A stretch of DNA of 64,000 bases. It comes from Phaeotremella fagi (Eukaryota; Basidiomycota; Tremellomycetes; Tremellales; Phaeotremellaceae). Every line of letters starts with the position of its first letter. Position 1 is the first letter of the stretch. The stretch is taken from positions 806,001 through 870,000 of the forward strand of contig BCHU01000002.1 in assembly GCA_001599715.1 (NCBI GenBank), given 5' to 3'. The translations under genes and the position numbers were made by a program. Of this stretch, positions 34,299 to 47,461 are shown in pieces. The notes beneath the pieces were generated by a model. It searched no databases. It saw only the letters and a program-made list of their open reading frames with translations, and was not told where the DNA came from.

Positions 34299-36438
34299 CT
34301 ATGTACTATGTGATTTCGCCCATTGCTCCGCTTCCATAACTAGTTTCAATCTATCTTCTGAATCTTCATTCGATTCTAAAACGTATTCAACCGATGCTAA
34401 ACCTCTGACCGATTGGATTTCGTTATTCGAGATAATCGGATAAGTGGTTAATCGATTGGTTGTCGATGAAGAAGGTTGAGTGTGTTGTGGAACATGAGGC
34501 ATTTGCGTATGAGGCTAATCGATAGAAGATTAACAAAACAGAATCCATGACATGATAAGATGACTTACCTCATAAACAGCCGATACAGAACCAGGTGTCC
34601 AACTTCCAACATGATATTTAGATTGTTTGATCAATTTCGGACCCTCGTCTTCCTCCATCTCCTCATCAATAGGTAAAGGACTTGCAACCTCTTGAGAAAG
34701 TTGTGATCTAATCCGTTGAATTTGAGGCAACATCAATTGACCTTGTCCTTGTCCTTGAGCTTGAGCTTGAGTTTGAGTTTGACCACCTTCCGATTCAAGA
34801 GTATAAACCCAACCTCTCAACTCCCCCTCCATCAAAGGTTTCAATCGTTCCAAACGATTCTCCTTCAAAACCCTATCAAGATGTCTGCAATCCTCCGCCA
34901 GACGATACATCCAATCATGATCAGTTATCCCCGCCGTCTTCAATCTCGCCCGTTTGTTACCCCAACCAGCGTCCGACCATGGATCAATACCGTTCGAACC
35001 GAATTGGGTCGTTGGACCACCTAAAGTATAGAAAGGTGCCATGATGTTCGTGCGTGGTTCATCGGGTTTCGTTAAGTTGTTCATCGATCTGGCATATTGA
35101 TTCTGAGTCGCTACGGCGTTTGATAGGATATCTTCATCATGGGCTGGGGCGTATGGAGTCCATCCGTTGGTGGCACATTGAGCAAGAGCTTCTTCCTCGT
35201 TATAATCGTCAGTGACCCATTTACCGTCTAAAAGTTCAGTAAACAATCTTCTCATCCAGAACCGAAAACCCAACTCACTCTTGACCAAACGTGCTCCCAT
35301 AGCTTTATAAACATTCCTAACAGCAACCATGGTAACCATCCGATGTCTGAGATTACCAGTGACCCTCCCGATATCGATCAACATCTGTCTCTCTTCAGAT
35401 GTACAAGCAAGTTTCAGTGCGTACGGACAACGACGTAGAAACGCCAACGAATCCGAATATCCACAAGCTCTAGCGGCGTCGATCGTCAACGCGTAAATTC
35501 GATTAGGGTTTCGTCGGTACGGCGAAGTGAAAGTAACTAATTTCCATTCACGTCCTGTAGAGTTTATCATCAGTATGATGATTCAATTAAATTCGTTGTA
35601 TGACTTACCGCCAAGTATATGACCTTCAGCATCAATTTTAGTTTCACCTTTCGGATCATCAGGTAAGATGAGTTCATCATCTCCCACAACATAATCAACA
35701 CCTTTAACACGAACGATGGAGTCGACTACCCAAATTTTCAATCAGTCAACCAATCTTGGGGGGTGAAAACCAAAACCCAAACTCACTCTCAACAACCTCC
35801 AACGCAGCTCTGTTCTCACGTTCCCTCTTCCTCTTCTTTCTATCCCCATCACTCTCCTCCCCTCTCTCAGCTTTCTCTCTCCGAACCTTCTCCCATCGAG
35901 CCCGAGCAGCAGCAGACGCAGCTCCCTTAACACTAAACCCACCGCGTCCACTCCCTATCAATTCTTTCTTCGGCGTCGTCGTCGTCGTCGTGGCCTCTTT
36001 ACCACCCAAAGTCTCATCCTCGATATCGTTATCTACCTCATCTTCGTTCTCACCCTCTAACATTCTATTTCAGTTTACAAATAATAGATTACAGGGGAGA
36101 AACTTACCGCCCTCATCATCATCTTCAACTTCTATATCCTCAATCGGAATCTCCTTATAACTGATTTTCCGACCTCGAGTCCGACCACCTCCACTAGCAG
36201 TTACACCAGCATCATCCTCATCACTCAAAGGTGTCCGCAAGCTGGTCAACGTCGTTGACTTCCTTGCTTTTCTTTTACGTGAAGGACCAGATTGACTGGG
36301 TTGCTGTTCTTCTTCATCCTCGTCAGTCTCTTGTTTGACGGCTGGAGTGACTGTTGATCTGGTGGGTCGTGTTCGTGATCTCGTTGGGGTAGGTGGAGCT
36401 GGTGCTGGTGGTTGGGCTCTTCTTGGTCTTGATGACAT
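34299..36438 (-). CDS. RSC7/Swp82 family subunit of an RSC/SWI-SNF chromatin remodeller
   Basis: The gene runs from ATG 36436-36438 to the stop at 34299. The N-terminal third is disordered and charged (TPTRSRTRPTRS, acidic EDEEEQQ). The conserved domain crosses introns: ELILPDDPKGETKIDAEGH (35635-35690), then LGGREWKLVTFTSPYRRNPNR, IYALTIDAARACGYSDSLAFL, RRCPYALKLACT, and ERQMLIDIGRVTGNLRHRMVT. This is the signature of the Rsc7/Npl6-Swp82 family. Further on come GARLVKSELGFRFWMRRL and the motif MAPFYTLGGPTTQFGSNG. A Gln-rich repeat with alternating Gly, Ala and Thr follows (34740-34790). About 650 residues. It is a structural subunit of an ATP-dependent nucleosome remodeller in the nucleus. 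Confidence 0.85.
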
Positions 36439-36675
36439 ATTGTTTCGTTGTTGGATGAGAAGATTGAAGATTGGTGATTGTTGTGACAGTACGTTTAATC
36501 TCATTCTCGCGTTTAGTTGAGTTAGTGGCACTTTGCTGACTGTGGCGGTAAGTACGATTCAATCATACTTGTACAAGTACACAGGTAGTACATAAATGGA
36601 ATTGTTTTACTCAAACATCAAAACAGCTACAAGAATATACAAAGAACAGAGATAAGCGATCATGAAACGCGACCT

Positions 36676-39600
36676 TTAATCCAGATCAACCAAACGTCCC
36701 GAGTCGATTGATAACAATTTAACAAAGTTCACCAAATACTCCTCTGATATACTCGAGAAATAAAATTCATGAGATGCGTTATGTCCAGATTCTACTCAAG
36801 GTCAGTATCAGTAAGGATTTCTAGTGTCCTTGACAACAAAGTATCAGACATACCTAGATTATGTGCTAGTTCTAAATAATAACAATCAACACTATTCACT
36901 TTTAGATCAAACATTTACTTACCATGAGCAACGCTGAAATACCATGAAATCAAAGCATCATTCTTATGACCCATGAGAACTTGTTTATCATCTGTTTGTC
37001 ATTAGTATATCAACCAATAAACTCATAGTGTACTCACGCCAAGCAGAGAAATATCGACTGGAGTCTACATCAGTGATCTTTCCATCACACTCCAAAAGAT
37101 TATACTCACGCGTTGCAATATATACTCCCACCTCTATTGAAAGCTATCAAAGGTCCCTCATTATCCCAGAAAATATTGAACACAGATGTCTTCAACTAAA
37201 TCAATCATCACGTTAGACACACACCAACAAAATCTAGTGCCTGACACTCACGTTGAAGACCTTCCCGATGGGCATAATGATATCTTGAGAAAATCTATGA
37301 ACAGTGTCCATTTTCTCAATCAAGAATTGTTGTTTTTCAACAGTCGTCTCAAGGCCTATTAGAAAATCATCAATAACGACCTAACATAAAAGCAAAAAGG
37401 GGGATGCGTACCTTTAGGAACCCAGAGTGTGATACCACCATCTAAAGTTTGTGCTACGTATAATCAGCCAAAAGTCTGCAACCAAGCAAAGCATCACCAC
37501 GACCCACCTCGATTCAAAGCAGCATCCACACCGGTGGTATCACAATACTCATTCTGACTTTCTGAAACGTTTTTAACAGATTGTCGACTTTCAGCAATCG
37601 AATTTCCATTCTCTGATCTAGAAGCAGAGACGGCTCTTTGAACCGTGGATCCTAAGATTGAAGTTTAACATCATTTGATTCACCAAGAAAGCGGGGTTCA
37701 AACTCACTGATACTAGAGAGATCCGTTGGCTGAAGAGAGTCAGTTGATCGAGCTCATTAACCCGCTCATGACTTCAACTCACTCGTTTCGTAGAATGCCC
37801 AGCCCCTGGTCCATGTGCAGCTCCAGCTCCAGGTCCACCAAGACCTCCCAAACCCATACCTCCACCCATACCCCCCAACCCTCCAAATCCTCCAGGAATC
37901 GGAGGTAAAGCATCACCAGCTCTAGGGGATTCACTAGCCTTTTTGATAAACTTATCCAAAAAGGATTTAGTAGTGCCACCCTTCTGTTGAGAGAGACGTC
38001 AACACTACTCAAGTTGAATGAACATACCGATACGTCCGAAGCAAGCCTATGATCTTTCTCCTCTACTTTTTCAGTTGGCTTGGTCGTGGTGATCGGTGAT
38101 CGAGTACTGGCATTGGCGTTGGCTTCAGCTATAGCTTTTTCTCTGTCCCTCTTGATCTCTGCGTCTAGCCGTAATCGTTCTTCGCGTTGTTGATTCAACA
38201 TCCTGTCTACGTTGAAACCTCTCTTCTTGAGGGCTATCAACGGAGTAGTAAGGATTCTGTCATATCGTCAATCAGCTACTGATCTGTTTAAAAGAGAAGG
38301 CCGCTTACGAGTCAAATAACAACGCATCGTCAGCTTTTGGATGTTTGAACAACACTTGCACGAGGGCTTGTGCGATACTATAATTCACGTCAGTTCTTGT
38401 TATTTACGCATACCAAGCCAAGGACTGACTCGTATTGATCCTCCTGTGCCGAAACAGAAACAGTCAAAGTAACAACCCCATCACGACTTTTACTAGCAGT
38501 AGCATACATGACCTACGATTCAAATTCAACTTTAAAACTCGACGTCGTTCAGAAGCTGACATACCTCCGAATGTTGATGACGATTCCGCCCATTAGCATA
38601 AGTATATCTAACTTTCAATTCCCTAGCCTCCTGAACCACGAAATTACCAGGTTTCGACAGATGTTCCGAAGATAATTCAGCCTGTTTCTTCCTGCCTTCC
38701 AGGAAAATCGTCAATCTCTGAAGAACATGGGTACGAAGTTTCTGGGCCTCCGCTGATGTTGTCGGGAGATGTCCTGTGGAATCGTATTCGGTCTTCACTA
38801 ACGAAGTAAGCGGTTTAGCTCCGAGATTGACGTAGAGTTTCTCCAGTAAATGTTCCTGCGGAGATTTTAGCTTCGTAATATGCTTCTCCATTGACTCACC
38901 TCCGGAGCGCTCAATATAAAAGTTTCAAAATGCTGTAACAAAGCGATATTGTCGATCACAGCAACCTGTTAAAGATCTGTCAGGGACCGTGATTTTGGAA
39001 ATAGACACTCGACCTCACCTCTGAAGCTTGACATAAAACCCATTCCTTGTGTTGTATATCTTCTTGACCGCCTCCTAGCAACTTTGATTTCCTTCTTTTC
39101 GAAACGACAACCTGTGATGCAAGTAAGAAAGAGCTAGCTGCCATCTGTTTCTTTGCCGACAGATCAAAATGATCCCAATGGGTAGCAACTATTCGAAGTT
39201 GTTCGAGATATCTTAATATCATTAGTTCATCGAAAGTCAAACAATTGTCTTGACGGAGTACTCACTTTTCCGGTGAACCAGATTCTTGCAATATCCTCTT
39301 TGGTTGAGTTGCCAGTAAATATGCGATATCTGCAATGTCACCTTTCAGTAATTGTTCGTTTACATTTGAAACAACCCAAAACAAACCTTTGAAAGAAGGT
39401 TCCGATCTAACACCACAATTCCTCAAAAACATGTTTGCCTTTTCACCGAAATCGATAAACGTGAAAAAACCTTTGAAAAGGTAAGAATCGTTGTCGTTGG
39501 TTGAGAAATAGACTTCGGAAGGTTTTGAAAGGACGACAGTTTTGTTTGAATTCAAAACAGGAATGAAAGAGTGATTTTGGAGTCCGTTCATTGAACCTGC

Positions 39601-42600
39601 AGTTGATGATCCCAATCGACTGGCCAAGTACTTGAAGATTATCAGTAAGACCGATTCACCTATTGAGAAAACTGCACTTACTTCGAAAACGGTTTTGGCC
39701 TTGGTTAAATCCAGAACAGGATTAGCTATCAGCTTAGCCACCAAATGCTGCATAGGTGGATCAGTGTCTATTCTCAACTTTCTAGCATTGTCCAAAGTAT
39801 TGATAGGAGGTTGAGCAATGTTGAAACCAAGTATCGAAGCTGTGGAATTGGTGAACACTTCACCCGGTTTAGCCAAAATCGGTGTTCCCGCTGGAGTTAT
39901 TGCAGGTAGGAAAGGTATACTCGAATAAGCTGCCACGTCAAAGACTGGATAGTATTTCGTTAAATTCGATAAGAGATATTCTAGAGCTTTCACATTGGTT
40001 GGAGGTTTGCCTGAGGCGACGCCGATAAGGACGTCAACAGGTGGGTACCGTTTCAATCCGAGGGTGAAAAGCATTCTGGCTATGATACAGTGATCAGTGG
40101 TCAATCCTAGTCTCATGAGCAAGTGACGTACCCTCCTCTGAATTTGGTTTCCATTTCTCCTCCCCCCAATCAAGCAGCGGAAGACCTAACGCACGCAATT
40201 CCTCCAATGGCTCGTAAAGATGTTGAGGCTTTCGACGAATAGGCTTTTTAGGAGCTTCTGTAGTATCCCTTGGGTCCCGCTCTAAAGGGAAAGCCTCGGT
40301 ATGTTCAAGACGTGCCATTTCCTCCTTCGTCAAAGTGTTACGAACGGAGACCAGATATTTCATCAAATCTTGACAAGACCATTCACCACCTCCAACGAGA
40401 CTACGATGCATGACCAGTCAGCAGCATGCAATAGCCAAGAAAAAGAGAAACCAAAGAGCATACCGTGAAAATACCAATTGAAGATCAACAGTTTTCCGAA
40501 CACCTATCGCCAGAAGCATCTTTTCCATCCCACCCTTGATAGTTGTAACCTTGGGTAAAGCAATAGTAGGCAGATCCTCAAACAAAGCAACCTTCTCGAA
40601 ATAAGCTTCACCAGGTTTCTTGAATCCAGATTTCGTAGGTATACAAGCGACGTTTTTCAGTTCCAACACGACAGCAGTTTGTTGATTAGCAGGAATAGAT
40701 TGCCAAGCTCTTCCAAGCATTGATAAAACTTTTTCAGCGAATATTGGTGATTGTCGAATATCAGTTTCGAGGTCTGAAGTTTGCGATCCTGACATTGGAG
40801 GTGTGACCAAGAAAGAAACGTATTGGGGTACATTGAGTTCAGTCCATCCGAAGGTCTCGTAGATTGTCGCTCCCTTGAGATCTTTCGTGATACTGTAAGG
40901 AAGTGTTTGAGGTGGTAAAGGCATGTCTGGCGGGATCGAGGAGCTCTGCGGTTTAACATACGTCTGAACGATTGATAAAGGTACGACCTTTCCTGAATCC
41001 ATGATTAAGATAGCAGCGTCCAGTAGTCGATTTCTAACATTGGCACCGTACTGCTCAGTAGGTCCCATGGCTTGCCACCATTTCAAACATTCAATCATCT
41101 CCTTCTCAGTTAGCGGACGTGCACCGAGTTGCGTGATAACATTATCAAAAGTCACGTTCTTCAATAAAGACCTCTCTCGTAGTCGCGCTATAGTTCTCGC
41201 AGCCGTTTCGATGGTCGTGGTGGTCAAAACAGGAAGATCTGGTAGGAAAGTTTTGAGAGTATCGTCTGGAAGATGAACTTGCTTGATAGGTAGAATACCG
41301 GTATTGGAGATGATAGGGAAAAGTGAATTATCCTTCGCACAGCCAAAGAATGCCAATTCCATTTCTTGACCAACGACAGGAGATGGTGTGGTAGGTTGGA
41401 AACTGAAAAATCGAAGGGCATGTAAAGCTTTCGCTGATAATCGAGCTCGAGTTACTTCGTCCGTCACTGAAGTTGCTTTCCATGAATTTTGGAGATCCTG
41501 CAGCTCGAGTTCGTAGATCATACGACTGAGATAACCTCCAACCCAAAGGAGTTCCTTGTTCCAATGTGAAACATGTCGATCGACCAAATCGATAGATTCT
41601 CTCTCGACAGTGGGAATGAATCTAGCTGCCAAATGGCCACCAATACCCGTGGTCTGACCAGTGGCCTGTCCGATGAAGACCTTGGCTGATTTCTCACCAT
41701 CCAGTGAAGGACATAACCCAGCGAAGACACCACCTACATCTTTGCGATCTTGCCCCTCTGTAACTGCATCTTCACCACGAGAGAATACGAGACTAGCAGG
41801 CATGACTTGAGGTGGTGGTTTTTTGGTAGCCCTCTCTAATTCCTTTCCGAATGCTGGGGACACCGAGACCTTGATGTTAGCTTGGTATATCTGTATTTCT
41901 CGGGTTAAAGTTGTGACTTCTGATGGATTCTGGACGGGTAAAAGTTTGGGAGGGGCAATTGGTTCTGGAGGAGGGGTCGGAGAGTTACGGAAGAACGACG
42001 AGGAAAATATGTTGGAGAGCTTGGATTGCTTCGAAGGTATCGGAGGCGGTAGCGGAGTAGGAATGAATCCAGATGCTGAAGAATGTTAGTAGTTATAAAA
42101 TGACTCTGCGTTCACCTACCTGAAAGCCATTTCATAACCTTCGCCGTGATTACCATTCCAGTAGCATCTACACCTGTAACAGTCATCATCCCAGCACTGC
42201 TAACATTCTTTAAACCACTTGTAGCAACAGCTTTCCGACTATCGATCCTTTTCTCAACCTCGAGTACCTTGACTCCATCAACGAGCATATCAATTTGTTT
42301 AATAGTCTTCATGAAGGTCAAACTGGTGATTAGAAATCTGGCAAAATCGAGTGGCCCCTCAAAAGGCGTCGGTTCACGAAGTGCCATGGTGAAAGATGTC
42401 CATGGGTGACCAGTTGAACCGGAGATCTCTGGTAGATCTGTGGAAGGTAAATCACCTGATCTAGCTAGCAGTTGATCTTTGCCGTCTTTCCAATAGAATC
42501 CCATCCATTTGTTGCCAGATTCAACGAAAGGGTCATCTAGCGATGGTGAGTTGTCGATAATGAACGAAGACCATTACACTTACCACAAACACTCCACAAT

Positions 42601-43235
42601 GAATAGAATCCAACACCGAATCTTGTATATCGTCAGTTTTGGATTCGACTCTGAAATATCAACTTACGCTCCAATCTTCTCCTCATCAGGATTGCCCTCG
42701 GCAATCTTCTTCAATCGTTGCCAGTCTTGAGGTCGAAATGGTATTCCATCGTTTGAAACAACATATTGATACATCTGTCAAAGTTAGATGATGAGTATGA
42801 GAATCTTTTAATCTAAACTAGAAAAATTAACTTACATTATCCTTTAGATCTGGTAGTTGTCCAGTGGGACCGCCGTCTTTAAGAACAGCAAGTCCTCTCT
42901 TTGAGTAAAACTTGACTTGGACATGTTGTGCCTAAAGTCATCTAATCAGTCTACAAGTAAAAGTAAGTCCAATACAACCTACACCAGCGTCATCGGCGTT
43001 TTGTAATAATTCTCGAAAAACTACATTACATCGTCAGCTAACGTAATTTTTATGCCGGATGGGGTTGACTGACTAGTATGTTCACCAGAATAACGAGCTA
43101 GGATTTCTAATCAAAAGTAAGTTTGTGGTAGCTTCGAGAATCCTCTCAATTTCACTCACTGTCGATGAGAGCTCTCTGATTGACTTCCACCGTCTCATCT
43201 TGACCTGCCTCCCAAAGATCCGCTCTGGGTGGCAT
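36676..43235 (-). CDS. giant GHKL (Hsp90-like) ATPase protein with C-terminal HELAH motif (DUF3684-type, sacsin/NO VEIN-like N-terminus)
   Basis: One gene runs from ATG 43233-43235 to TAA at 36676, about 1,700 residues in more than twenty exons. The N-terminus is a GHKL ATP-binding fold: EVNQRALIDKILARYSGEHT, FRELLQNADDA (N box), VVSNDGIPF (G1) and EKIGAFGVGFYSLFSV (G2). The long middle (38.5-42 kb) has the blocks AFGKELERATKKPPP, GVFAGLCPSLDGEKSAKVFIGQATGQTTG-like text, HVSHWNKELLWVGGYLSR and LRFFSFQPTTPSPVVGQEME, found in fungal DUF3684 proteins. Before the end is a Gly-rich stretch (37.8-37.95 kb). The C-terminus reads ALISWYFSVAHELAHNL, then HNASHEFYFSSISEEYL, a zincin-like HExxH with further His. 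The function is not established. A quality-control or membrane-traffic chaperone role is a guess from sacsin. Confidence 0.8.
36854..36871 (-). other. 18-nt microexon carrying ELAHNL of the HELAH motif
   Basis: This exon of 18 bases lies between two introns with standard GTAAGT and GTATGT donors. It contributes the end of Glu, then Leu-Ala-His-Asn-Leu and the first base of the next codon. The His of HELAH is the last full codon of the upstream exon, so the motif is assembled only by splicing. Confidence 0.7.
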
Positions 43236-43595
43236 GGATGGAAAGAGCTGTGCTTAGTTGAGGTTTAGATGGGCTTTGATGGGGTGTTTTTGGGTACAAA
43301 GTACTAATACAATTCTAAATTAATATTCCCTCTATATCTATAGGAGCCTAGGAGACAAATGAGAACAAAAGAAGATATGAAATGAGAAGTGAAGATGAAG
43401 ATGAAAGTGAAGATGATGAATAGCATTCGCGTCGTCAACCGTGAAAGATTCAGTGATCAGTGGCAAATACACGGACATACCTAGATCTCCGTTAATTTAC
43501 TTTTCCCAAAATCCACCCAGAGTCTGAAATGAGTTCTTGGATTTTACTCACTTTATTCTTGAGTCAATACAACCTATATCTCATACAACATACCT
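43236..43595. promoter_or_regulatory. divergent promoter of the giant ATPase gene and HIBCH
   Basis: The spacer is 360 bases. It has a purine-rich GAAGATGAAGATGAAAGTGAAG run near 43390-43425. It has no TATA box I would trust and no coding frame. Confidence 0.4.
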
Positions 43596-45524
43596 ATGAT
43601 AACCTTAGTAAGAGCTGGAGCTCGTCTTCCAAGACAGACTTCGACTTTCACTATCTCAAGTACTTCTTCCATGTCAGGTAACATCAATCAAAAGGCTTCA
43701 TCAAGATTAGCGTCAGTTTCTCGGCATCTCTCCTCGTCAGCTAAAATGAATTCAAAGGCTACTTCATCTAACGTCAGTTATTTCATGTGTACTTGGTACC
43801 ACTCTCATCGCTGACATTCGAAATAGGATCTCGTTCTATACGAATCGAATTTATCCGCTAGAATCTATAAATTGAATCGATCAGCTAAACGTAATGTTTT
43901 GAACAGAGAGATGATAATTTCTCTCCGTGACAAGATTGGTGTAAGTAATTTTTTTTTACAATGGCGACTGTTTCTGACTCACAATCCACTAGGCTTGGAA
44001 AGAGTCAGACTTGTGTAAAGTAATCATCGGAACTGGTGATTCTGTTGCCTTCTGTGCAGGCGGCGACGTAAAGCGTGAGTCCGCGTTACCATTTTCATTG
44101 CGCTGTACACTAACACTCTCTCATTTCGCCCAGAACTCATGGTCGATAAGCAAGAAGGAAACGATCAAAGTCTTGCCTTCTTCAAAGATGAATTTGAATT
44201 AAACTGGGCGTTGGCAAAACTCGGTAAACCATATGTTTCAATTATGGATGGTATCACCAGTAAGTCCAGAATATTCTGCAAGCGTCCAAGCAAACCCACT
44301 TACCCAATTCAGTGGGTGGAGGTGCAGGTTTAGCTTTACCAGCACCAATCAGAATAGCGACTTCCAGTACAATCTTTGCTATGCCAGAAACGAAAATTGG
44401 ATATTCACCAGATGTCGGTGCTCAATACTACCTAGCTCAATTAGATGGAAACATCGGTGCATGGCTTGCGATAACTGGACAAGAAGTCTACGGAAGAGCC
44501 AACTATGAATTAGGAATTTCGACGCATTACGTTCCACAATCTTCAATCCCTGATTTGATGTTCCAAATTTCACAACTGTCTTCGCCAACATTATCCAACG
44601 TTTCAGCTTTAATCGCTACCTACACCCCATCACCTAATTCAGACACTTCATCTAAGAGTTCAAAATCATCACCTGATTCATCGTCACCCATCACAGGAGA
44701 AATTCGTGCTTTCCTCGATGAAGCATTCGGACATGATTCGATCAAAGAGATTTACGATACCCTGGTTTCAGCCGGGAGTCGTGAAGGTTTAAGTGAAGGG
44801 ATTAAGGCCTGGGCTGAAATTCAAAAGGGTATGATGGATGAGAGAAGTCCTACAGGTATGGCAGTGGCTTTAGAGGCATTCAGAAGGGCAAGAAAGGAGA
44901 AAAGATTGGACCGAGTTTTGGTGAATGGTGAGTCACCCCTTATCGTTGATGAGCTAATTGTTCACTCAGATATGTCAATGGCGACCGGATTCTCTGTAGG
45001 TTAAACATCTTCAACTAGCAACATCCACTAACAATTCCCAGGGACCCAACCCCGCAACCGAGGATTTCGTGAACGGCGTAACCTCCCTCCTAATGACCAA
45101 AACCAAAGCGAAATGGTCTCCTTCCACTCTAACCGAAAAATCCCTCACCCCCAAAGAAATCTCCAAACATTTCTTCCCTGACACTCCACCAAAAGAAACT
45201 CCAATCCTCGACCTCACCCCACCCCCAACATCATCCGTCAAAGCGAAAAACGATTCTTCATGGGGTAAATTCAGATTGTTCGGTTTACCATCTGAATATG
45301 AGATCATGGAGATTGTTAATGGAAGTAGTTCCAGTAGTGGGGCTTTCAAGGTTACCTTGAATGAGATTTTGCAAGGGAAATTGAGTGAGTTGGTCGGTGG
45401 GAATGAAATTTTGAATGGTGGTGTTGGGTCTGGGAGGGGTGATGAAGTTAGAGAGAGGGTCAAAGGGATAGTCGAAACTTATTGTAAAGTCGATAAAGAT
45501 GGTTATCTGAGTTGGAGACATTAG
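43596..45524 (+). CDS. 3-hydroxyisobutyryl-CoA hydrolase (HIBCH), mitochondrial
   Basis: The gene runs from ATG 43596 to TAG 45522-45524 with about six introns. A Ser/Arg-rich N-terminus of roughly 50 residues looks like a mitochondrial presequence. The crotonase core follows human [102 protein letters not shown], and [20 protein letters not shown] followed by GISTHYVP. The later [20 protein letters not shown] and [21 protein letters not shown] match the C-terminal HIBCH blocks. There is a Ser/Asp-rich insertion (44630-44690) and a longer C-terminal tail than in animals. The reaction is hydrolysis of 3-hydroxyisobutyryl-CoA in valine breakdown. The related mitoribosomal protein mS47 (yeast Ehd3) is the alternative. 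Confidence 0.87.
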
Positions 45525-45630
45525 GCTTGGTAGTGTAGTTTAGTTCATGGTTCAAGGAACAAATGATGCAATACATGCTACAAATCTAACTTAATATAAA
45601 TACAACCGACCCAAGGAAGAATCTCAATTC

Positions 45631-47461
45631 CTACGCAACAGCTTCATATAGATACTCATCTAACGTGATCTTCAACTCCCTAGCCATACTCTTAACAGTC
45701 TCATAATCGACATCACATCTAAAAACGATATTATCAAGTCGATCAATCGGTGAGATTCTTTTCAAAAATCCAAAACCTTCCAGTTCAGGTATCTGAAAAC
45801 AAAATCTCAATTCAACATCATCCTCATTGACAAAGAAAAGAAAGAAAAAAACCAACCAAAGACCAAAGTTTAACACTCATAGTTAAATGATCAACCTCAT
45901 CTTCCCATCTCTCATCCCTCTCCGTATCCCTCTGACGTCGTTTCAAAGCTTTAGCAGCGAGTTGATCGATCGAATCAATACTCCCTATCCCATCTTCATC
46001 TCCATCCTCACTTTCAACTGAATCATATTCCAAACCCAAACTAGCTTGTAGATCTTCAGGTCTTTCCGCATGTTCAGCGAATAAAGACGCGAAGATCGCT
46101 AACAATCGATCGAGCGGGAAAGGTTTCGGTCCGAGTAATCTTTGAGGGATCTAAATTGAGTTAGTTAATTAGGTTTTGATTAGGATAGATAAATGGAATT
46201 GGATATATACCTTGCCTATTCTGGTTCTACCATATCCAGAACGTCTGTTCCCACCACGTCCACGTTTGCCATCATGACCAACACTCCTCCCGAACAATCT
46301 CATATCCGACTTGGCAGGATTAAAACTAGCGCAATACCCAGCAACACATAAATACTTTGCGCAAACCGGTAACTCAATTTCATTAACTGGTTTGACCAAT
46401 CCATGAGTTCTAGATGTCAAAGTCAAAGTCCCATTCGTGAAAGATGAACGATCTTCTATCCAAGATTTCGTAAATTCCCTCCGACCTGTTAAACGAGGTA
46501 AAACGTTTTCGATAGCTGATGTAAAAGCCAACGAGGACTGATGTTTCAGTTCAGTCAACAGTTTCACTGTGATGTTTAATTTTGGTGGTGGATTTTCTGG
46601 ATCTTGATAGGGTTTGTTAAGATGTATCTGTTCGAAATGAGGAGGTAAGGTTGAAGTGTAGATTGGCCAGAGACAGGTTGATAGATATTCTAGTTCTAAG
46701 GGTGGAGATTGGGGGAGTAAGGGTTGGATGGTGGTTAGGAGTAATTCTAGGAATCGGGGGTACAACGGATGTTCTGATCCTTGAAGGAGGTGTTTGAGAG
46801 TTTCTACAATTGATCCTACGTAAGATACTTTTAGGATCACAGGTAAGGTTTGTATTTACCTTGACGACTTAGTGGTGGGAAATACACATGAACAGGTTCA
46901 AGTGAATCACCTCGTGGTGATCTAACTTCATCCCATGGAACCTGAGATGCAAGAACGACAGTAGCAGGTAAACCAGTCTACCAACTATCAGCCATCGCCT
47001 TTGTTATCACTGAACTAACTTACCATCTCAGCTAACCTAGTAACAACAGACCAACCATTTCCAAGTACACCCCTCAACCTCTCAGCTTTAGTGACAAAAA
47101 TCACAATCTTCCCCGTCTCATCTTCAAATTTCCTTTTCCCTTTACCAAACCTACTTTGAGATCTATCAAAAATATCAATCAAACTTCGTTGAAACCCATC
47201 CCAATTCCCTACATCCTTTACTAACCCCGCATCATCGTTATTCGGAAGATCCAAAGAATCCGATAATCTATGTAAGATACCTGAAAAGAAGAGACGAGGG
47301 TTGTGTTGTTCGATAGTGTCTATTTTGACATATCCTGTTTTGGAGTTGGAACTGGTTGAAATGTTTGGTCTGATTGTTGAGGGTGGATGATGGGGGTGGT
47401 GGAGATATATGAAAGGTGTTGGGATTGAGCTGTTCAGTAGGTCATCTAGATCTGATGACAT
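45631..47461 (-). CDS. ORC5: origin recognition complex subunit 5 (ORC5) with degenerate ATP site
   Basis: The gene runs from ATG 47459-47461 to the stop at 45631 with four or five introns. Recognition rests on blocks in order: IPTPFIYLHHPHHPPSTI at the position of the P-loop, RLFFSGILHRLSDSL, IVIFVTKAERLRGVLG at Walker B, PATVVLASQVPWDEVR, EPVHVYFPPLSR, and the C-terminal ELPVCAKYLCVAGYCASFNPAKSDMR-type segment (the strongest ORC5 signature). The end is ISPIDRLDNIVFRCDVDYETVKSMAREL. The usual GxxxxGKT is absent and the Walker B acidic residue is replaced (VTKAE where others have LDKAE). ORC5 is part of the origin-binding hexamer that loads MCM helicase. About 520 residues. Confidence 0.85.

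Noticed and set aside
34740..34790. Repeated CTTG units resembling a microsatellite
   Set aside because: They encode a Gln-rich alternating tract inside the RSC7 coding sequence.
37800..37960. Gly/Pro-rich repeat that might be a separate gene
   Set aside because: It is in frame with the giant ATPase protein and linked by good splice sites.
41001..41276. Plus-strand frame within the giant ATPase gene
   Set aside because: Shadow of a long conserved minus-strand exon.
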